Shown: positions 20,987-30,383, counted from the first letter of the stretch. The stretch: DNA of 64,000 nt from Bauldia sp. (GCA_037200845.1 JBBCGQ010000001.1:3027001-3091000); one strand, 5' to 3'. The notes: a model not told the origin generated them from the sequence alone. A program made the numbers and translations.

Positions 20987-21510
20987 TTCGGCTGCAACTC
21001 CTCCGGCAGGAGCACGACCAGATGCCCGTTCGCCACCGGGCTCTCTGCCGCATAGGTGCGATAGACATCGACGTCGATGCCATAGTCGGCGATCACCGAC
21101 GCGTTGATCTCGACCATCGCCGCTACCGGAGGGCCATCCGGCACCTGCGACACGCAGTAGCTGGTGTGAAACTCCAGCTCCACGGCGTCCATTAGTTCCG
21201 CCGGCGTCGCCCGCTGCTTGACGCATGCCTCGAGCTTGGCGAGATCCGGCATCACGACCGCCTGCTGCGTTCCAGACGAGAGGAACGTGAATTCCCCGAC
21301 CGGATCGCCGCCGGCATAAATGACCCCGTCGAATGTCATGTCGCCCCACGGCGTCTTCGCCGTGAGCGTGCCACCCATGTTGTCGCCTTCGTAGACGAGC
21401 GTCATCGGCTTCTTGCCGACCATGCAGTTGAGCGTCTGGGTTTCCGCCGAGGCGGCAGCCGGCATCAGAGCCACGAGGGCGGCGAGCGTCACGGCAGTTG
21501 GCTTAAGCAA
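20965..21510 (-). CDS. Hypothetical secreted protein
   Basis: 181-residue exported protein: signal peptide MLKPTAVTLAALVALMPAAASA, then YEGDNMGGTLTAKTPWGDMTFD and MPDLAKLEACVKQRATPAEL. It is the paralogue of the following gene (20435-20986), with a shared (T/S)PWG..T(F/Y)D motif and LEAC motif and similar cysteine spacing. No function can be assigned. It is the first gene of the block running to the esterase. Confidence 0.65.
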   Translation of the reverse strand: MLKPTAVTLAALVALMPAAASAETQTLNCMVGKKPMTLVYEGDNMGGTLTAKTPWGDMTFDGVIYAGGDPVGEFTFLSSGTQQAVVMPDLAKLEACVKQRATPAELMDAVELEFHTSYCVSQVPDGPPVAAMVEINASVIADYGIDVDVYRTYAAESPVANGHLVVLLPEELQPKCTVAAQ

Positions 21511-21586
21511 AGCGGTTTCTCCCGGTGGCCGCGACCATGCCCTCGCTGCTAAAGCAAGGTCGGTAACCGATCAAGCGGCCCATTTG

Positions 21587-22408
21587 ATGCAGCCCGTCTT
21601 CCGCTTCGCTCCCTCGCCCAACGGCTATCTCCACCTCGGCCACGCCTTCTCGGCGCTGACCGACTGCGAGCGCTGCCGCGCCGCCGGCGGACGCTTCCTG
21701 CTGCGCATCGAGGATATCGACCCGGCCCGCTGCCGCCCGGAATACGAGGCCGCGATCTACGACGACTTGGCCTGGCTCGGCCTCGCATGGGAGACGCCGG
21801 TGCGCCGCCAGTCGGAGCACATGGCCGACTACGCCGCAGCGCTGGCGCGGCTCTCGGCGATGGGCCTGGTCTACCCGAGCTTCCTCTCCCGCGCCGAGAT
21901 CGCCGCGGCAGGCAGCGGCCGCGACCCCGACGGCGCGCCGATCTACCCCGGCACCGACCGCGACCTGCCCGCGGCCGAAGCCGAGGCGCGCATCGCATCC
22001 GGCGCGCCCTACGCGCTCCGCCTGCGCATGGACCGCGCCATCGCCACGACCGGCCCGCTGACCTGGCGCGAGGACAACGCCACCATCGCCGCCGACCCCG
22101 CCGCCTGGGGCGACGTCGTGATCGCACGCAAGGAGACGCCGACCTCGTATCACCTCGCCGTCGTGATCGACGACGCCGCGCAGGGCATCACCAACGTGGT
22201 CCGCGGTCGCGACCTTTACTACGCCACCGCCGTCCACGTTCTGCTCCAGCGCCTGATGGGCCTGCCCTCGCCGGCCTACCACCACCACCGCCTGATACTC
22301 GACGCCGACGGCCGCAAATTGTCCAAATCCGACGGCGACACGTCGCTGCGTTCGCTGCGCGCGGCGGGGAAGACGCCGGACGACACCCGCCGGATGGTCG
22401 GCCTCTAG
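21587..22408 (+). CDS. gluQ: Glutamyl-Q tRNA(Asp) synthetase
   Basis: Attaches glutamate to queuosine at position 34 of tRNA(Asp). 273 residues with the class I synthetase catalytic domain only and no anticodon-binding domain, as expected for this paralogue of GltX. The HIGH motif is HLGH in FAPSPNGYLHLGHAFSAL, and the KMSKS-like motif is KLSKS near the C terminus. The ATG at 21587 begins the conserved MQPVFRFAPSPNG. The 3' end overlaps the convergent AEC gene by 4 bases (CTAG). Confidence 0.95.
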   Translation: MQPVFRFAPSPNGYLHLGHAFSALTDCERCRAAGGRFLLRIEDIDPARCRPEYEAAIYDDLAWLGLAWETPVRRQSEHMADYAAALARLSAMGLVYPSFLSRAEIAAAGSGRDPDGAPIYPGTDRDLPAAEAEARIASGAPYALRLRMDRAIATTGPLTWREDNATIAADPAAWGDVVIARKETPTSYHLAVVIDDAAQGITNVVRGRDLYYATAVHVLLQRLMGLPSPAYHHHRLILDADGRKLSKSDGDTSLRSLRAAGKTPDDTRRMVGL

Positions 22409-23364
22409 GGCGACAGCCACTGCACCGCGTGCAGCCAGAACGCGACCGTGACCACGGCGAACGCGGTCGTCAGCGTGATCGCGTTCGACGCCAGCGCCTG
22501 GCTGGTGTTGAACCGCGTCGCCACCAGATAGGCATTGACGCCCGTCGGGCACGCCGTCGCGATGACGATCGCCTTGCCCCACACCGGCGGCAGGTGGAAC
22601 ACGAACCCGACCACGAAAAACACGATCGCCGGCATGATCATCAGCTTGATCACGCCTACCGCCATTGCCGCTCTGAGGTTGCCCGAGATCCCGTAGCGGC
22701 GGAGATTCATGCCGACCGAGAACAGCGCCAGCGTCGAGGCAACGTCGCCGACACGAATGACGACGTCGCCGAGCGGCCCGGCGATCGGCAGGCCCGCTAT
22801 GCGCCACAGCGTTCCGGCGAAAAGGCCGAGCACGATCGGATTCTTGACGAGCGCCGCGAAGATGCTGCGCGCCGTCGTCCAGCCGTTGGCATCGGGCGAC
22901 AGGCCGTCGACGACCAGCGCCCGCTCGATCAGAATCGCGCTCACCGTCATCATCACGGGCAGATTGATGGCAATGACCAATGACACCGCCGCCGCGCCCG
23001 CCGCTCCATACGCCGTCATCACCAGCGGAATGCCGATGAGCAGCGCGTTCGGGTAGGCGGCGGAGACGCCGGCGACCAGTCCGGCGCGCGCATCGCGCCC
23101 GAACACGCGGCGGACGACGAGCGTGCCGAGCACCCACGCGATGACGAAGCCGATGTAGTAGTCGAGCCACAGGAGCCATGGCGTGCCGTCGGAGAAATCG
23201 GCGGTGGCGACGACCCGGAAGATCAAGAGCGGGATGGCGATGGTGAAGACGAATTCGGCGACCGCCTCGCCTGTCTGCTCGCTGAGCAGCTTCGTCCACG
23301 CCGCCCCGAAGCCCAGCCCGATCAGCCCGAAGACCGGGACGACGATGGCGACGATCTGATCCAT
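22405..23364 (-). CDS. AEC (auxin efflux carrier) family transporter
   Basis: 319-residue integral membrane permease with about ten hydrophobic segments. The family is recognised from VVPVFGLIGLGFGAAW at the N terminus, AYPNALLIGIPLV and the C-terminal ATACPTGVNAYLVATRF. Bacterial members (MdcF/YfdV-like) transport small carboxylates such as malonate. ATG at 23364 begins MDQIVAIVVPVFG. Convergent with gluQ, sharing CTAG for both stops. Confidence 0.88.
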   Translation of the reverse strand: MDQIVAIVVPVFGLIGLGFGAAWTKLLSEQTGEAVAEFVFTIAIPLLIFRVVATADFSDGTPWLLWLDYYIGFVIAWVLGTLVVRRVFGRDARAGLVAGVSAAYPNALLIGIPLVMTAYGAAGAAAVSLVIAINLPVMMTVSAILIERALVVDGLSPDANGWTTARSIFAALVKNPIVLGLFAGTLWRIAGLPIAGPLGDVVIRVGDVASTLALFSVGMNLRRYGISGNLRAAMAVGVIKLMIMPAIVFFVVGFVFHLPPVWGKAIVIATACPTGVNAYLVATRFNTSQALASNAITLTTAFAVVTVAFWLHAVQWLSP

Positions 23365-23453
23365 GAAAACGACCGGCGAGGGGCGGAGACTTAGCCGCTC
23401 GTTAAGCAAGCCCGGGGATACTTGCAAGCTCGGCGTGATCGCGGGGGACGTGC

Positions 23454-23909
23454 ATGGAGCGTGCGGAGGGGATGCCCGCGTCGGCATCGACAGGCCTGAC
23501 GACGGCCAAGGGGCAGCGCCCGCGCGTCGCCATCGTCGGCGGCACGCCTTCCGCCGCGATGGTCGCCGCCGTGCTTTGCCAGCAGTTCGGCTGCTCGACG
23601 ATCAGCACGCCGACCGGCGAGTCGGTGCTGGCGCTTCTGCGCCGCGATACGCCCGTCGATCTCGTGGTCATCGATCTTTCGGTCGCCGACATGGATGGCA
23701 TCGTCGCGGTGCAACTGATCCGCGCCATGGGCGCCCGCGGCGCCCTGCCGGTCGTGGCTCTCGCCGGCGACCGCTCCGAGGTCGCCAACAACCGGGCCCG
23801 CGCCGCCGGCTTCAGCGGCGCCGTGGTCAAGCCGTACTCGCCGCGCGAGCTTTACGCCGCGATGCAGGCGGCGCTCGGCAAGGCCTCTGCCGCCGGCGCC
23901 ACGGGCTGA
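23454..23909 (+). CDS. Response-regulator receiver-like protein, acidic pocket altered
   Basis: 151 residues made of a single REC domain (about 24-145) after a short unstructured stretch. The phospho-acceptor Asp is in VVIDLSVADMDG and the conserved Lys in VVKPYSPRE, but the first acidic pair that follows strand 1 reads IVGGTPS, without Asp or Glu. Phosphorylation would therefore be impaired or unusual. No output domain, so a CheY-like mode is likely. GGGGGA precedes the start at 23454. Confidence 0.8.
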   Translation: MERAEGMPASASTGLTTAKGQRPRVAIVGGTPSAAMVAAVLCQQFGCSTISTPTGESVLALLRRDTPVDLVVIDLSVADMDGIVAVQLIRAMGARGALPVVALAGDRSEVANNRARAAGFSGAVVKPYSPRELYAAMQAALGKASAAGATG

Positions 23910-23913
23910 AGCA

Positions 23914-23989
23914 CGGTGTTCCAGCAAGGATGAACCCTCCCCTTGTGGAGGGTCAAAACGCCGAAGGCGATTTGGGGAGGGATGTGCCT
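23914..23989. repeat. Family B palindromic repeat
   Basis: Contains ACCCTCCCCTTGTGGAGGGT, then AAAACGCCGAAGGCGATTT and GGGGAGGG. The same arrangement, GTTCCAACAAGGATGAACCCTCC...GGGGAGGGGTGT, recurs at 51001-51160 and 60346-60475. Confidence 0.85.
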
Positions 23990-24012
23990 CGTCTTACCCC
24001 TGACGCCGGCAG

Positions 24013-25224
24013 CTACTCGTGCCGCAACGCTTCGATCGGATCGAGCCGCGCCGCCCGCCGCGCCGGGAAGTATCCGAACGCCACGCCGACCAGCGCCGAG
24101 AAGACGAACGCGATCGCGACGATCGTCGGGTTGAAGATGAACGGCACCGAGAGGAACCGACCGCCGATGGCGGCGAGGCCAAGACCCAGCGCGATGCCGA
24201 GCACGCCGCCGAACAGCGACAGCACCACCGCCTCGACCAGGAACTGCAGCAGCACCTGACGCGCCTGCGCACCGATGGCGAGGCGGATGCCGATCTCGCG
24301 CGTCCGCTCGGTCACCGACACCAGCATGATGTTCATGATGCCGATACCGCCGACCAGCAGGCTGACGCCGGCGACCGCCGACAGCAGCCCCGTGAGCACG
24401 CCGGAGATCGACGTCAGCATCGACGCGATCTGCGCCATGTCCTGCACCGAGAAATTATCGCGGTCGTCCGGCCCGACCTGGCGGCGCTCGCGCAGCAGGT
24501 CCTCGATCGACGCCTGCACGTCGCTGGTCGTGTAGGCCGGATCGACCGACACGTACATCATCTGGATATCGGGATGGCCGGCGATGCGCCGCTGCACGGC
24601 CTTCAGCGGCATCACGATCAGGTCGTCCTGATCCTGCCCGAAGCCGGAGTTGCCCTTGGCAGCCAGCACGCCGATCACCTTGCAGGCGATGGCGCGCAGC
24701 CGGATCGTCTCGCCGACCGGATCGCTGCCCTGAAACAGCGCCTGGCTGGTGGTCGCGCCGAGGATGCACGACGCGCTGCCCGCCTGGATCTCGCTGTCGG
24801 TGAAGGTGCGGCCAAGCACAACATCCCAGTCGCGCGCGACGAAATAGCGGTTGTCCGTGCCGATCACCTGCTGCGCATGATTGATGTTGCCCGATATGGC
24901 GGTCAGGTTCCGCGACAGCATCGGCGCCGCGACGGCGACGCCGGCGATCTCGTTCTCGACGGCATCGACATCCTTGGCATCGAAGTTGCGGCTGTCGGCG
25001 GTGGCGCTCGCCGGTCCGAAACCGGCCTGCCCGGCACGCACCATCAGGATGTTCGACCCAAGCTTGGCGACGTCCGACGTCACCTGCGCGCTCGTCCCCT
25101 GCCCGAGCGTCACCATGACGATGACGGCGGCAACGCCGATCACCACGCCGAGCACGGTGAGGATGGACCGCAGCACGTTGCGGCGGATGGTCCGGATCGA
25201 CAGCTTCAGCGTCTCATAAAGCAT
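24013..25224 (-). CDS. MacB-like ABC transporter permease
   Basis: 403-residue permease component of an efflux or lipoprotein-type ABC transporter. Four membrane segments: one near the N terminus (SILTVLGVVIGVAAVIVMV), three near the C terminus, with a large periplasmic domain between (about 55-285), the MacB-PCD plus FtsX architecture. ATG at 25224 lies two bases beyond the ATPase stop; the longer frame (25260) reaches into that gene and is rejected. ATPase and adaptor genes are immediately upstream, which makes a complete MacAB-type set. Confidence 0.9.
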   Translation of the reverse strand: MLYETLKLSIRTIRRNVLRSILTVLGVVIGVAAVIVMVTLGQGTSAQVTSDVAKLGSNILMVRAGQAGFGPASATADSRNFDAKDVDAVENEIAGVAVAAPMLSRNLTAISGNINHAQQVIGTDNRYFVARDWDVVLGRTFTDSEIQAGSASCILGATTSQALFQGSDPVGETIRLRAIACKVIGVLAAKGNSGFGQDQDDLIVMPLKAVQRRIAGHPDIQMMYVSVDPAYTTSDVQASIEDLLRERRQVGPDDRDNFSVQDMAQIASMLTSISGVLTGLLSAVAGVSLLVGGIGIMNIMLVSVTERTREIGIRLAIGAQARQVLLQFLVEAVVLSLFGGVLGIALGLGLAAIGGRFLSVPFIFNPTIVAIAFVFSALVGVAFGYFPARRAARLDPIEALRHE

Positions 25225-25225
25225 C

Positions 25226-25927
25226 TCACGCCGCCTCCACATGCGACCCGTCAACGGCAATGTGCCCGTCGACGAAGCGGATGACGCGCTGGGCGTATTC
25301 CGCCATATCGGGCTCGTGCGTCACCATCACGATGGTGATGCCCTCGCTGCGGTTGAGGTCGGTGAGCAGGTTCATCACGTCGCGGCTGGTCGCCGAATCG
25401 AGGTTGCCGGTCGGTTCGTCGGCGAGCATCACCTGCGGCTGTGCCGCGATGGCGCGCGCGATCGCGACGCGCTGCTGCTGCCCGCCGGAAAGTTCGTTCG
25501 GATCGTGGTGGGCGCGCTGCGCCAGCCCGACCTTGGTCAGCGCCGCCAGCGCCAGCTTCTTGCGCTCGCCCGCCGGCACACCGCGATACATCAGCGGCAT
25601 CTCGACATTCTCCAGCGCCGAGGTGCGCGGCAAGAGGTTGAAGCCCTGGAATACGAAGCCGAGGTAGTAGCGCCGGAGCATCGCCTGCTGGTCGCGCGAA
25701 AGATCGCCGACCGGCGAGCCCATGAATTCGTACGACCCGCCGGTCGGCGTATCGAGGCAGCCGAGAATGTTCATCGCGGTCGATTTGCCCGAGCCCGACG
25801 GCCCCATCACTGCGACGAACTCGCCGCGCTCGATGGTGAGATCGACGCCCTTGAGCGCCGCCACGGCGGCATCGCCGGCGCCGTAAATCTTGGTGACGCC
25901 GCGAAAGCGGATGAGCGGCGCGGCCAT
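25226..25927 (-). CDS. MacB-like ABC transporter ATP-binding protein
   Basis: 233-residue ATPase of the LolD/MacB/FtsE group. Walker A GPSGSGKST, signature LSGGQQQRVAIARA, Walker B MLADEPTGNLD, and the H-loop VTHEPDM are all intact. Unlike E. coli MacB, ATPase and permease are separate polypeptides here. Two bases separate its start from the adaptor's stop, and its stop is two bases before the permease start; the three genes form one operon. Confidence 0.93.
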   Translation of the reverse strand: MAAPLIRFRGVTKIYGAGDAAVAALKGVDLTIERGEFVAVMGPSGSGKSTAMNILGCLDTPTGGSYEFMGSPVGDLSRDQQAMLRRYYLGFVFQGFNLLPRTSALENVEMPLMYRGVPAGERKKLALAALTKVGLAQRAHHDPNELSGGQQQRVAIARAIAAQPQVMLADEPTGNLDSATSRDVMNLLTDLNRSEGITIVMVTHEPDMAEYAQRVIRFVDGHIAVDGSHVEAA

Positions 25928-25929
25928 CT

Positions 25930-27243
25930 CTAGCTCGCCGCCCGCGAACCGGTAACGACGCGATCGCCTTCCTTGAGGTCGCCGGAAACTATCGCCGTCC
26001 GCGTGCCGTCGGTGACGCCGGTCTTGACGTGCACCGCCACCGGCGCGCCCTCGCGCAACACGTAGATGGTGCGCTCGCTGGTGTCGCCCGTCGGCGTCAC
26101 GGTCGTGCGCGTGCGCTGGCCGCCGGGCCCACCGGAGGGCAGCAGCAGACCAAGCAGCCCGCCGCTGCGCTGGCGCTGCGCCGCCACCGGCGCCGCCGGC
26201 GGCGTGTAGCGCAGCGCCGCATTCGGCACGAGCAGCGTGTCGGTGACGTGATCGACGGTGATCTCCGCCGTCGCGGTCATTCCCGGGCGCAGCGACAAGT
26301 CGGTGTTGTCGACCGTCAGGATCGCCTTGTAGGTCACGACGCCCTCGACCGTCGCCGGCGAGTAGCGCACCTGCGAGATGGTCGCCGGAAACTGGCGGTT
26401 GGAATACGCCTCGACCGTGAAGCTGGCCTTGTCGCCTTCCGCCACCTTGCCGACGTCGGCCTCGTCGATGTCGACCTGCAACTGCATCTTGGTCAGGTCC
26501 TCGGCGAGCGTAAACAGGATCGGCGCCTGCAGCGAGGAGGCCACCGTCTGCCCCGGCTCGACGGCGCGCGACAGCACGATGCCGTCGATCGGCGACACGA
26601 TCTTCGCCTTGCTGAGATCAGCCTGCGCGATGGAGGCGTTAGCCTGCGCGATCTTAAGATTGGCGTTGGAGGACGCCAGCGCCGCAGTGGCGCGATCCGC
26701 GGCGGCCTTCGCCGACTCGGCCGAGCCAGCGGAGGTCAGGCCTTTCTCGGCGAGCGGTGCGTTACGCGCATAGGCGGCGGACGTTTCGTCCACCGTCGCC
26801 TGCGCCTGCAGCACGTCGGCCTGCCGTGCCGTCAGAGTGGCCTGCGACAGCGCCACTGCCGACTCGAGATTGTCGGTGTTGAGCGTGGCGAGCGTAGCGC
26901 CCTTGGCGACATGGTCGTTGAAGTCGGCATCGACGGTCGCGACCGTCCCCGACAATTCGCTCGAGATATCGACCTGGTTGGTCGGCTGCACCGTGCCGGT
27001 CGCGGTCACCGTTACGGTGAGGTCGCCCTTGGTCACCGGCACCGCGGCGTAGACCACGGCGCGCGTCGTCGAGTGCGACGCCGACCACGCATAAGCGCCG
27101 CCGGCAGCGATCAGGACGACGACGGCGCCCACGATCCACCGCCGCCAGCGCCGCGAGGGCGCGCCGGCGTTGAGCACGGAGGCGATGTCGGGCGCGGCGG
27201 CCAAATTCCCGGCGGGCGCGGTTTCGGGCGATTTCTGGAGCAT
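25930..27243 (-). CDS. HlyD/MacA-like periplasmic adaptor
   Basis: 437-residue membrane fusion protein. A single N-terminal membrane anchor (WIVGAVVVLIAAGGAYAW) is followed by a biotinyl-lipoyl-like domain (VTVTATGTVQPTNQVDISSELSG), a long alpha-helical hairpin rich in Ala, Gln and Ala-Asp heptads (about 110-190), then beta-barrel and membrane-proximal domains with VEAYSNRQFPATISQVRYSP. This is the MacA architecture. ATG at 27243 has GAGAG 5 bases upstream. No TolC gene is in the window, so the outer-membrane partner must be encoded elsewhere. Confidence 0.88.
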   Translation of the reverse strand: MLQKSPETAPAGNLAAAPDIASVLNAGAPSRRWRRWIVGAVVVLIAAGGAYAWSASHSTTRAVVYAAVPVTKGDLTVTVTATGTVQPTNQVDISSELSGTVATVDADFNDHVAKGATLATLNTDNLESAVALSQATLTARQADVLQAQATVDETSAAYARNAPLAEKGLTSAGSAESAKAAADRATAALASSNANLKIAQANASIAQADLSKAKIVSPIDGIVLSRAVEPGQTVASSLQAPILFTLAEDLTKMQLQVDIDEADVGKVAEGDKASFTVEAYSNRQFPATISQVRYSPATVEGVVTYKAILTVDNTDLSLRPGMTATAEITVDHVTDTLLVPNAALRYTPPAAPVAAQRQRSGGLLGLLLPSGGPGGQRTRTTVTPTGDTSERTIYVLREGAPVAVHVKTGVTDGTRTAIVSGDLKEGDRVVTGSRAAS

Positions 27244-27354
27244 GGTGCTCTCTACATAGGGATCGTGGACGCGGTTCACACGCATCCAATCACCAATTCC
27301 TACGGCGGAAACATTACGATTCCGACAGGTTTCGCCGCGAAACAGACGCGATTG

Positions 27355-28188
27355 CTACCCGATCCGCCCGTCGCGCAGGCGGCCGAGCGCGGCGTTGAAC
27401 TCGGCGCCAAAAATCATCAGGACCGCCACGACGTAGAGGAAGAACATCGCCGTCACGACGCCGGCGAGGCCGGCGTAGGTCGCCGCGTAGTTGGCGAAGG
27501 TGCGCAGATAGATCGCGAAGATCCACGCCGACAACAGCCACGCGACCAGCGTCGCCACGATCCCGGGCCACAGGTAGCGCGCCGAGGGCCGGCCCGCCGG
27601 CAGCCAGAGGTGCGCGCCGAGCAACGCGCCGATGACGAGGATGCTGGTAACGGCGGCGCCGAGCAGCGCGAACTGGGCGGCAAACTGCTGCAGCGCCGGC
27701 AGCCCGGCGGTAAACACGCCGAAGCCCGCGATGAGCAGGAACACCACCGTCCCGATCAGCACGAAGACGAGGCTCTGCGCCCGCCGGAAAAATATCGAGC
27801 GCCGGTCGATGACGCGGTACGCGCGGTTGAGCGCGGTGCGCGCCGCCTCGACGCCGTTGGACGCGAGATAGAGCGCAACCACCGCCGAGATGGTGAGGAG
27901 GTTACCGTGGATCGGCACCAGCACGCGCCGCACCTCGGCCGCGATCGGGTTGGCGACCTCAGCGGGCCACGCCGCGAACACGATCTCGGCGACGCGGTTG
28001 GCGAGGCTCGCCTCGCCGAGCGTGCCGGCAAACGCCGCCACGAAAATCAGGAACGGGAATAGCGCCATCAGCGCCGACAGCGCGACGTGGCTCGCCATCG
28101 CCCAGCCGTCGTCGGCGTTGAAATGATTGAACGCATCCCAGAAGACCGCCCACGCGCGGCGCGCGACCCCCTCCCCGCCGACGTTCAT
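27355..28188 (-). CDS. YihY/virulence factor BrkB family membrane protein
   Basis: 277-residue integral membrane protein with six hydrophobic segments. DGWAMASHVALSALMALFPFLIFV, the acidic ALYLASNGVEAARTALNRAYRV and YAATYAGLAGVVTAMFFLYVVAVLMIFGAEFNAAL are the family's conserved blocks. It was once called ribonuclease BN by mistake. Biological role is unclear. Start ATG 28188 is my choice because it begins the family-typical sequence; upstream frame continuation would overlap the divergent SDR. Confidence 0.85.
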   Translation of the reverse strand: MNVGGEGVARRAWAVFWDAFNHFNADDGWAMASHVALSALMALFPFLIFVAAFAGTLGEASLANRVAEIVFAAWPAEVANPIAAEVRRVLVPIHGNLLTISAVVALYLASNGVEAARTALNRAYRVIDRRSIFFRRAQSLVFVLIGTVVFLLIAGFGVFTAGLPALQQFAAQFALLGAAVTSILVIGALLGAHLWLPAGRPSARYLWPGIVATLVAWLLSAWIFAIYLRTFANYAATYAGLAGVVTAMFFLYVVAVLMIFGAEFNAALGRLRDGRIG

Positions 28189-28429
28189 CACGCTGTCGCC
28201 CGCCTCCGCTCGACTTTGGTAAACGATACGCGATTCTTGGCCGCCGCGGGCAATTCGCGGCCATTTCCGAGGCAGGCGGAGAGGCGGAACGGCGCGGAAA
28301 AGCGCTTGCGCCCGCCCGGCGGTTTCGGCCAAGGTCGCCCGCGCGGCAGGCTTTCCGGGGGTTGGTGCACTGATGCTTGATTCCACGCCGCGCGCCATCG
28401 AAGCGAGCGACGGCAAGACCAGACGGGCG

Positions 28430-29257
28430 ATGCCACGGTCCATATTGATCACCGGCTGCTCGTCGGGCATCGGCTATCATTCGGCAAAGGCGTTGAAGGA
28501 GCGGGGCTGGCGCGTGTTCGCCGCCTGCCGCCGGCAGCCGGATTGCGACCGCCTCGCCACGGAAGGCTTCGAGACCGTGCGGCTGGACTATGCCGAGCCG
28601 GCGTCGATCGCCGCCGCGGTCGCCGAGGTGCTCGCCTCCACCGGCGGCACGCTCGACGCGCTGTTCAACAACGGCGCCTACAGCCACCCCGGCGCGATCG
28701 AGGACGTCTCGGCCGATCACCTCCGCGCCGTGCTGGAGACCAACGTCGTCGGCTGGTACGACCTCATCCGCCGCGTCCTGCCCGTCATGCGCAAGCAGGG
28801 GCACGGCCGCATCGTCAACTGCTCCTCGGTGCTGGGCTTCGTCGCGGTCAGGTTCACCGGCGCCTACAGCGCCTCGAAATACGCCGTCGAGGCGCTGTCC
28901 GACACGCTGCGGCTCGAGCTCGCCGGCACCGGCATCTACGTCTGCCTGCTCCAGCCCGGCCCAATCCACAGCCGCATGCTGGAAAACGCGCGCATGCGCT
29001 TCCTCGAGACGACCGACATCCGCAACTCGCCGTTCCTGGAAGACTACCGCCGCGAAATCTCGCGCCTCAACGGCGGTCCGGAATCGTTCACCTTCAAGCG
29101 CGGTCCGGATGCGATCGTGCGTCCGTTGATTCACGCGCTGGAAAGCGGATCGCCGCGCGCGCGTTATCGCGTGACGATCCCAAGCCAGGTCGGCGCCGCA
29201 TTGAAGCGGCTGCTGCCGACGCGACTGCTCGATCTGGTGCTGATAAGGCAGCGGTAG
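28430..29257 (+). CDS. SDR family oxidoreductase
   Basis: 275-residue classical short-chain dehydrogenase. The cofactor motif is ITGCSSGIG; catalytic YSASK follows NCSSVLGF. After the Rossmann core the sequence SHPGAIEDVS and LLQPGPIHSRMLENARMRF resembles the 17-beta-hydroxysteroid-dehydrogenase-like branch, but substrate cannot be assigned. Start is uncertain: ATG 28430 begins the domain, while ATG 28373 adds 19 non-conserved residues; neither has a strong ribosome-binding site. Confidence 0.85.
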   Translation: MPRSILITGCSSGIGYHSAKALKERGWRVFAACRRQPDCDRLATEGFETVRLDYAEPASIAAAVAEVLASTGGTLDALFNNGAYSHPGAIEDVSADHLRAVLETNVVGWYDLIRRVLPVMRKQGHGRIVNCSSVLGFVAVRFTGAYSASKYAVEALSDTLRLELAGTGIYVCLLQPGPIHSRMLENARMRFLETTDIRNSPFLEDYRREISRLNGGPESFTFKRGPDAIVRPLIHALESGSPRARYRVTIPSQVGAALKRLLPTRLLDLVLIRQR

Positions 29258-29286
29258 GTCCCACCCACTCACAGACGCTTGTTAGT

Positions 29287-29463
29287 CACCTCTCCCTGAG
29301 GGAGAGGGCCATGAGCCTTAGTGAGCGCAGCGAACTTAGGCGAATGGGGTGAGGGGTTAGGGACAGGAGTTATGAGCGATGGGTCCCTAACCCCTCACCC
29401 TTTCTCGCTAGGCTCGCTTCGCTCACCAAGCTCGAAAGCCCTCTCCCTCCAGGGAGAGGTGAC
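29287..29463. repeat. Family A palindromic repeat (full length)
   Basis: 177 bp, bounded by GTCACCTCTCCCT and AGGGAGAGGTGAC. Inside are GGGTGAGGGGTTAGGGA (29349-) and TCCCTAACCCCTCACCC, so almost the whole element is one long inverted repeat. It lies between two convergent SDR genes and has the same arms as the copies at 7223-7374 and 41521-41698. Confidence 0.9.
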
Positions 29464-29493
29464 CAACGGGGCGGCGCTCAACTCGGATCGGCG

Positions 29494-30270
29494 CTACACC
29501 GGCCGCCCGACACCCAGCCCGCCATCGGCAAACACCGTCTGCCCGGTCACGTAACTCGCCTCGTCCGACGCGAGAAACGCGATGACGCTGGCGATCTCCT
29601 CCGCCCGACCCACCCGGCCGAGCGGCACCGCGCGTTCCGTTCGCCTGAGCTCCGTCGGGTTCGACTGGAACTCCGCGTTCATCGGCGTCATCACCGCACC
29701 GGGACCGACCGCGTTGATGCGGATGCCGTTGCGGGCGTAGCGCAGCGCCAGCGCGCGCGTCATGCCCGTGATGCCTGCCTTCGACATGACGTAGGCGATC
29801 GCGTCGTCGTTGACCGGCGTGTCGGCCTGGATCGACGACGTCGTCACGATCGCGCCTGGCCGCTCGTTGTCGAGGAAATGCTGGATCGCCGCCTGCGCGC
29901 ACAGGAACGCGCCGCGGAGATTCACCGCCATGACGCGGTCGTAGTCGGCGATCGCCGCTTCGTGCGGCTGGTGCGTGACCTTGATGCCGGCATTGTTGAC
30001 CAGGATGTCGAGGCCCTCGAGCGCCTGCACGACGCCGGCGAACAGCGAATCGACGGCGTCCTCGTCGGAGACATCGGCCGGCGCCAGCACGTGGCCGCCA
30101 TCCGGGCTGATGCGCGTCAGTTCCTCGATCAGCGCCTCGGCCGGCTCCGGGTCGCCGATGTAGTTGACCGCGACGCTGGCGCCTTCCTCGGCGAAGCGGA
30201 TAGCCGTGGCGCGGCCGATGCCCGTCGCCGCCCCGGTGATCAGCACCCGCTTGCCCTTGAGCCCGCGCAT
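29494..30270 (-). CDS. SDR family oxidoreductase (glucose 1-dehydrogenase-like)
   Basis: 258-residue NAD(P)-dependent dehydrogenase. TGAATGIGRATAI is the glycine motif, DILVNNAGI follows, and the catalytic Ser (TTSSIQAD), YVMSK complete the active site; the C-terminal FADGGLGVG is the typical SDR end. Relatives include glucose or 3-oxoacyl-type reductases. ATG 30270 follows GGAGG by 7 bases; an ATG seven codons upstream is less well placed. Substrate unknown. Confidence 0.87.
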   Translation of the reverse strand: MRGLKGKRVLITGAATGIGRATAIRFAEEGASVAVNYIGDPEPAEALIEELTRISPDGGHVLAPADVSDEDAVDSLFAGVVQALEGLDILVNNAGIKVTHQPHEAAIADYDRVMAVNLRGAFLCAQAAIQHFLDNERPGAIVTTSSIQADTPVNDDAIAYVMSKAGITGMTRALALRYARNGIRINAVGPGAVMTPMNAEFQSNPTELRRTERAVPLGRVGRAEEIASVIAFLASDEASYVTGQTVFADGGLGVGRPV

Positions 30271-30383
30271 GGCCCGCCTCCCTCGCCGCAAACGATGCGC
30301 GCTGCGGCTTCAAACGGCAAGACGCAACGCCCGGAATATGGCTATATGGGCGAAACTTTCCGCAGCTTTCCGGCCTTCCGACG

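Noticed and set aside
27355-28470. Longer N terminus of the YihY/BrkB protein from 28470
   Set aside because: The extra 94 residues are not family-like and overlap the divergent SDR gene.
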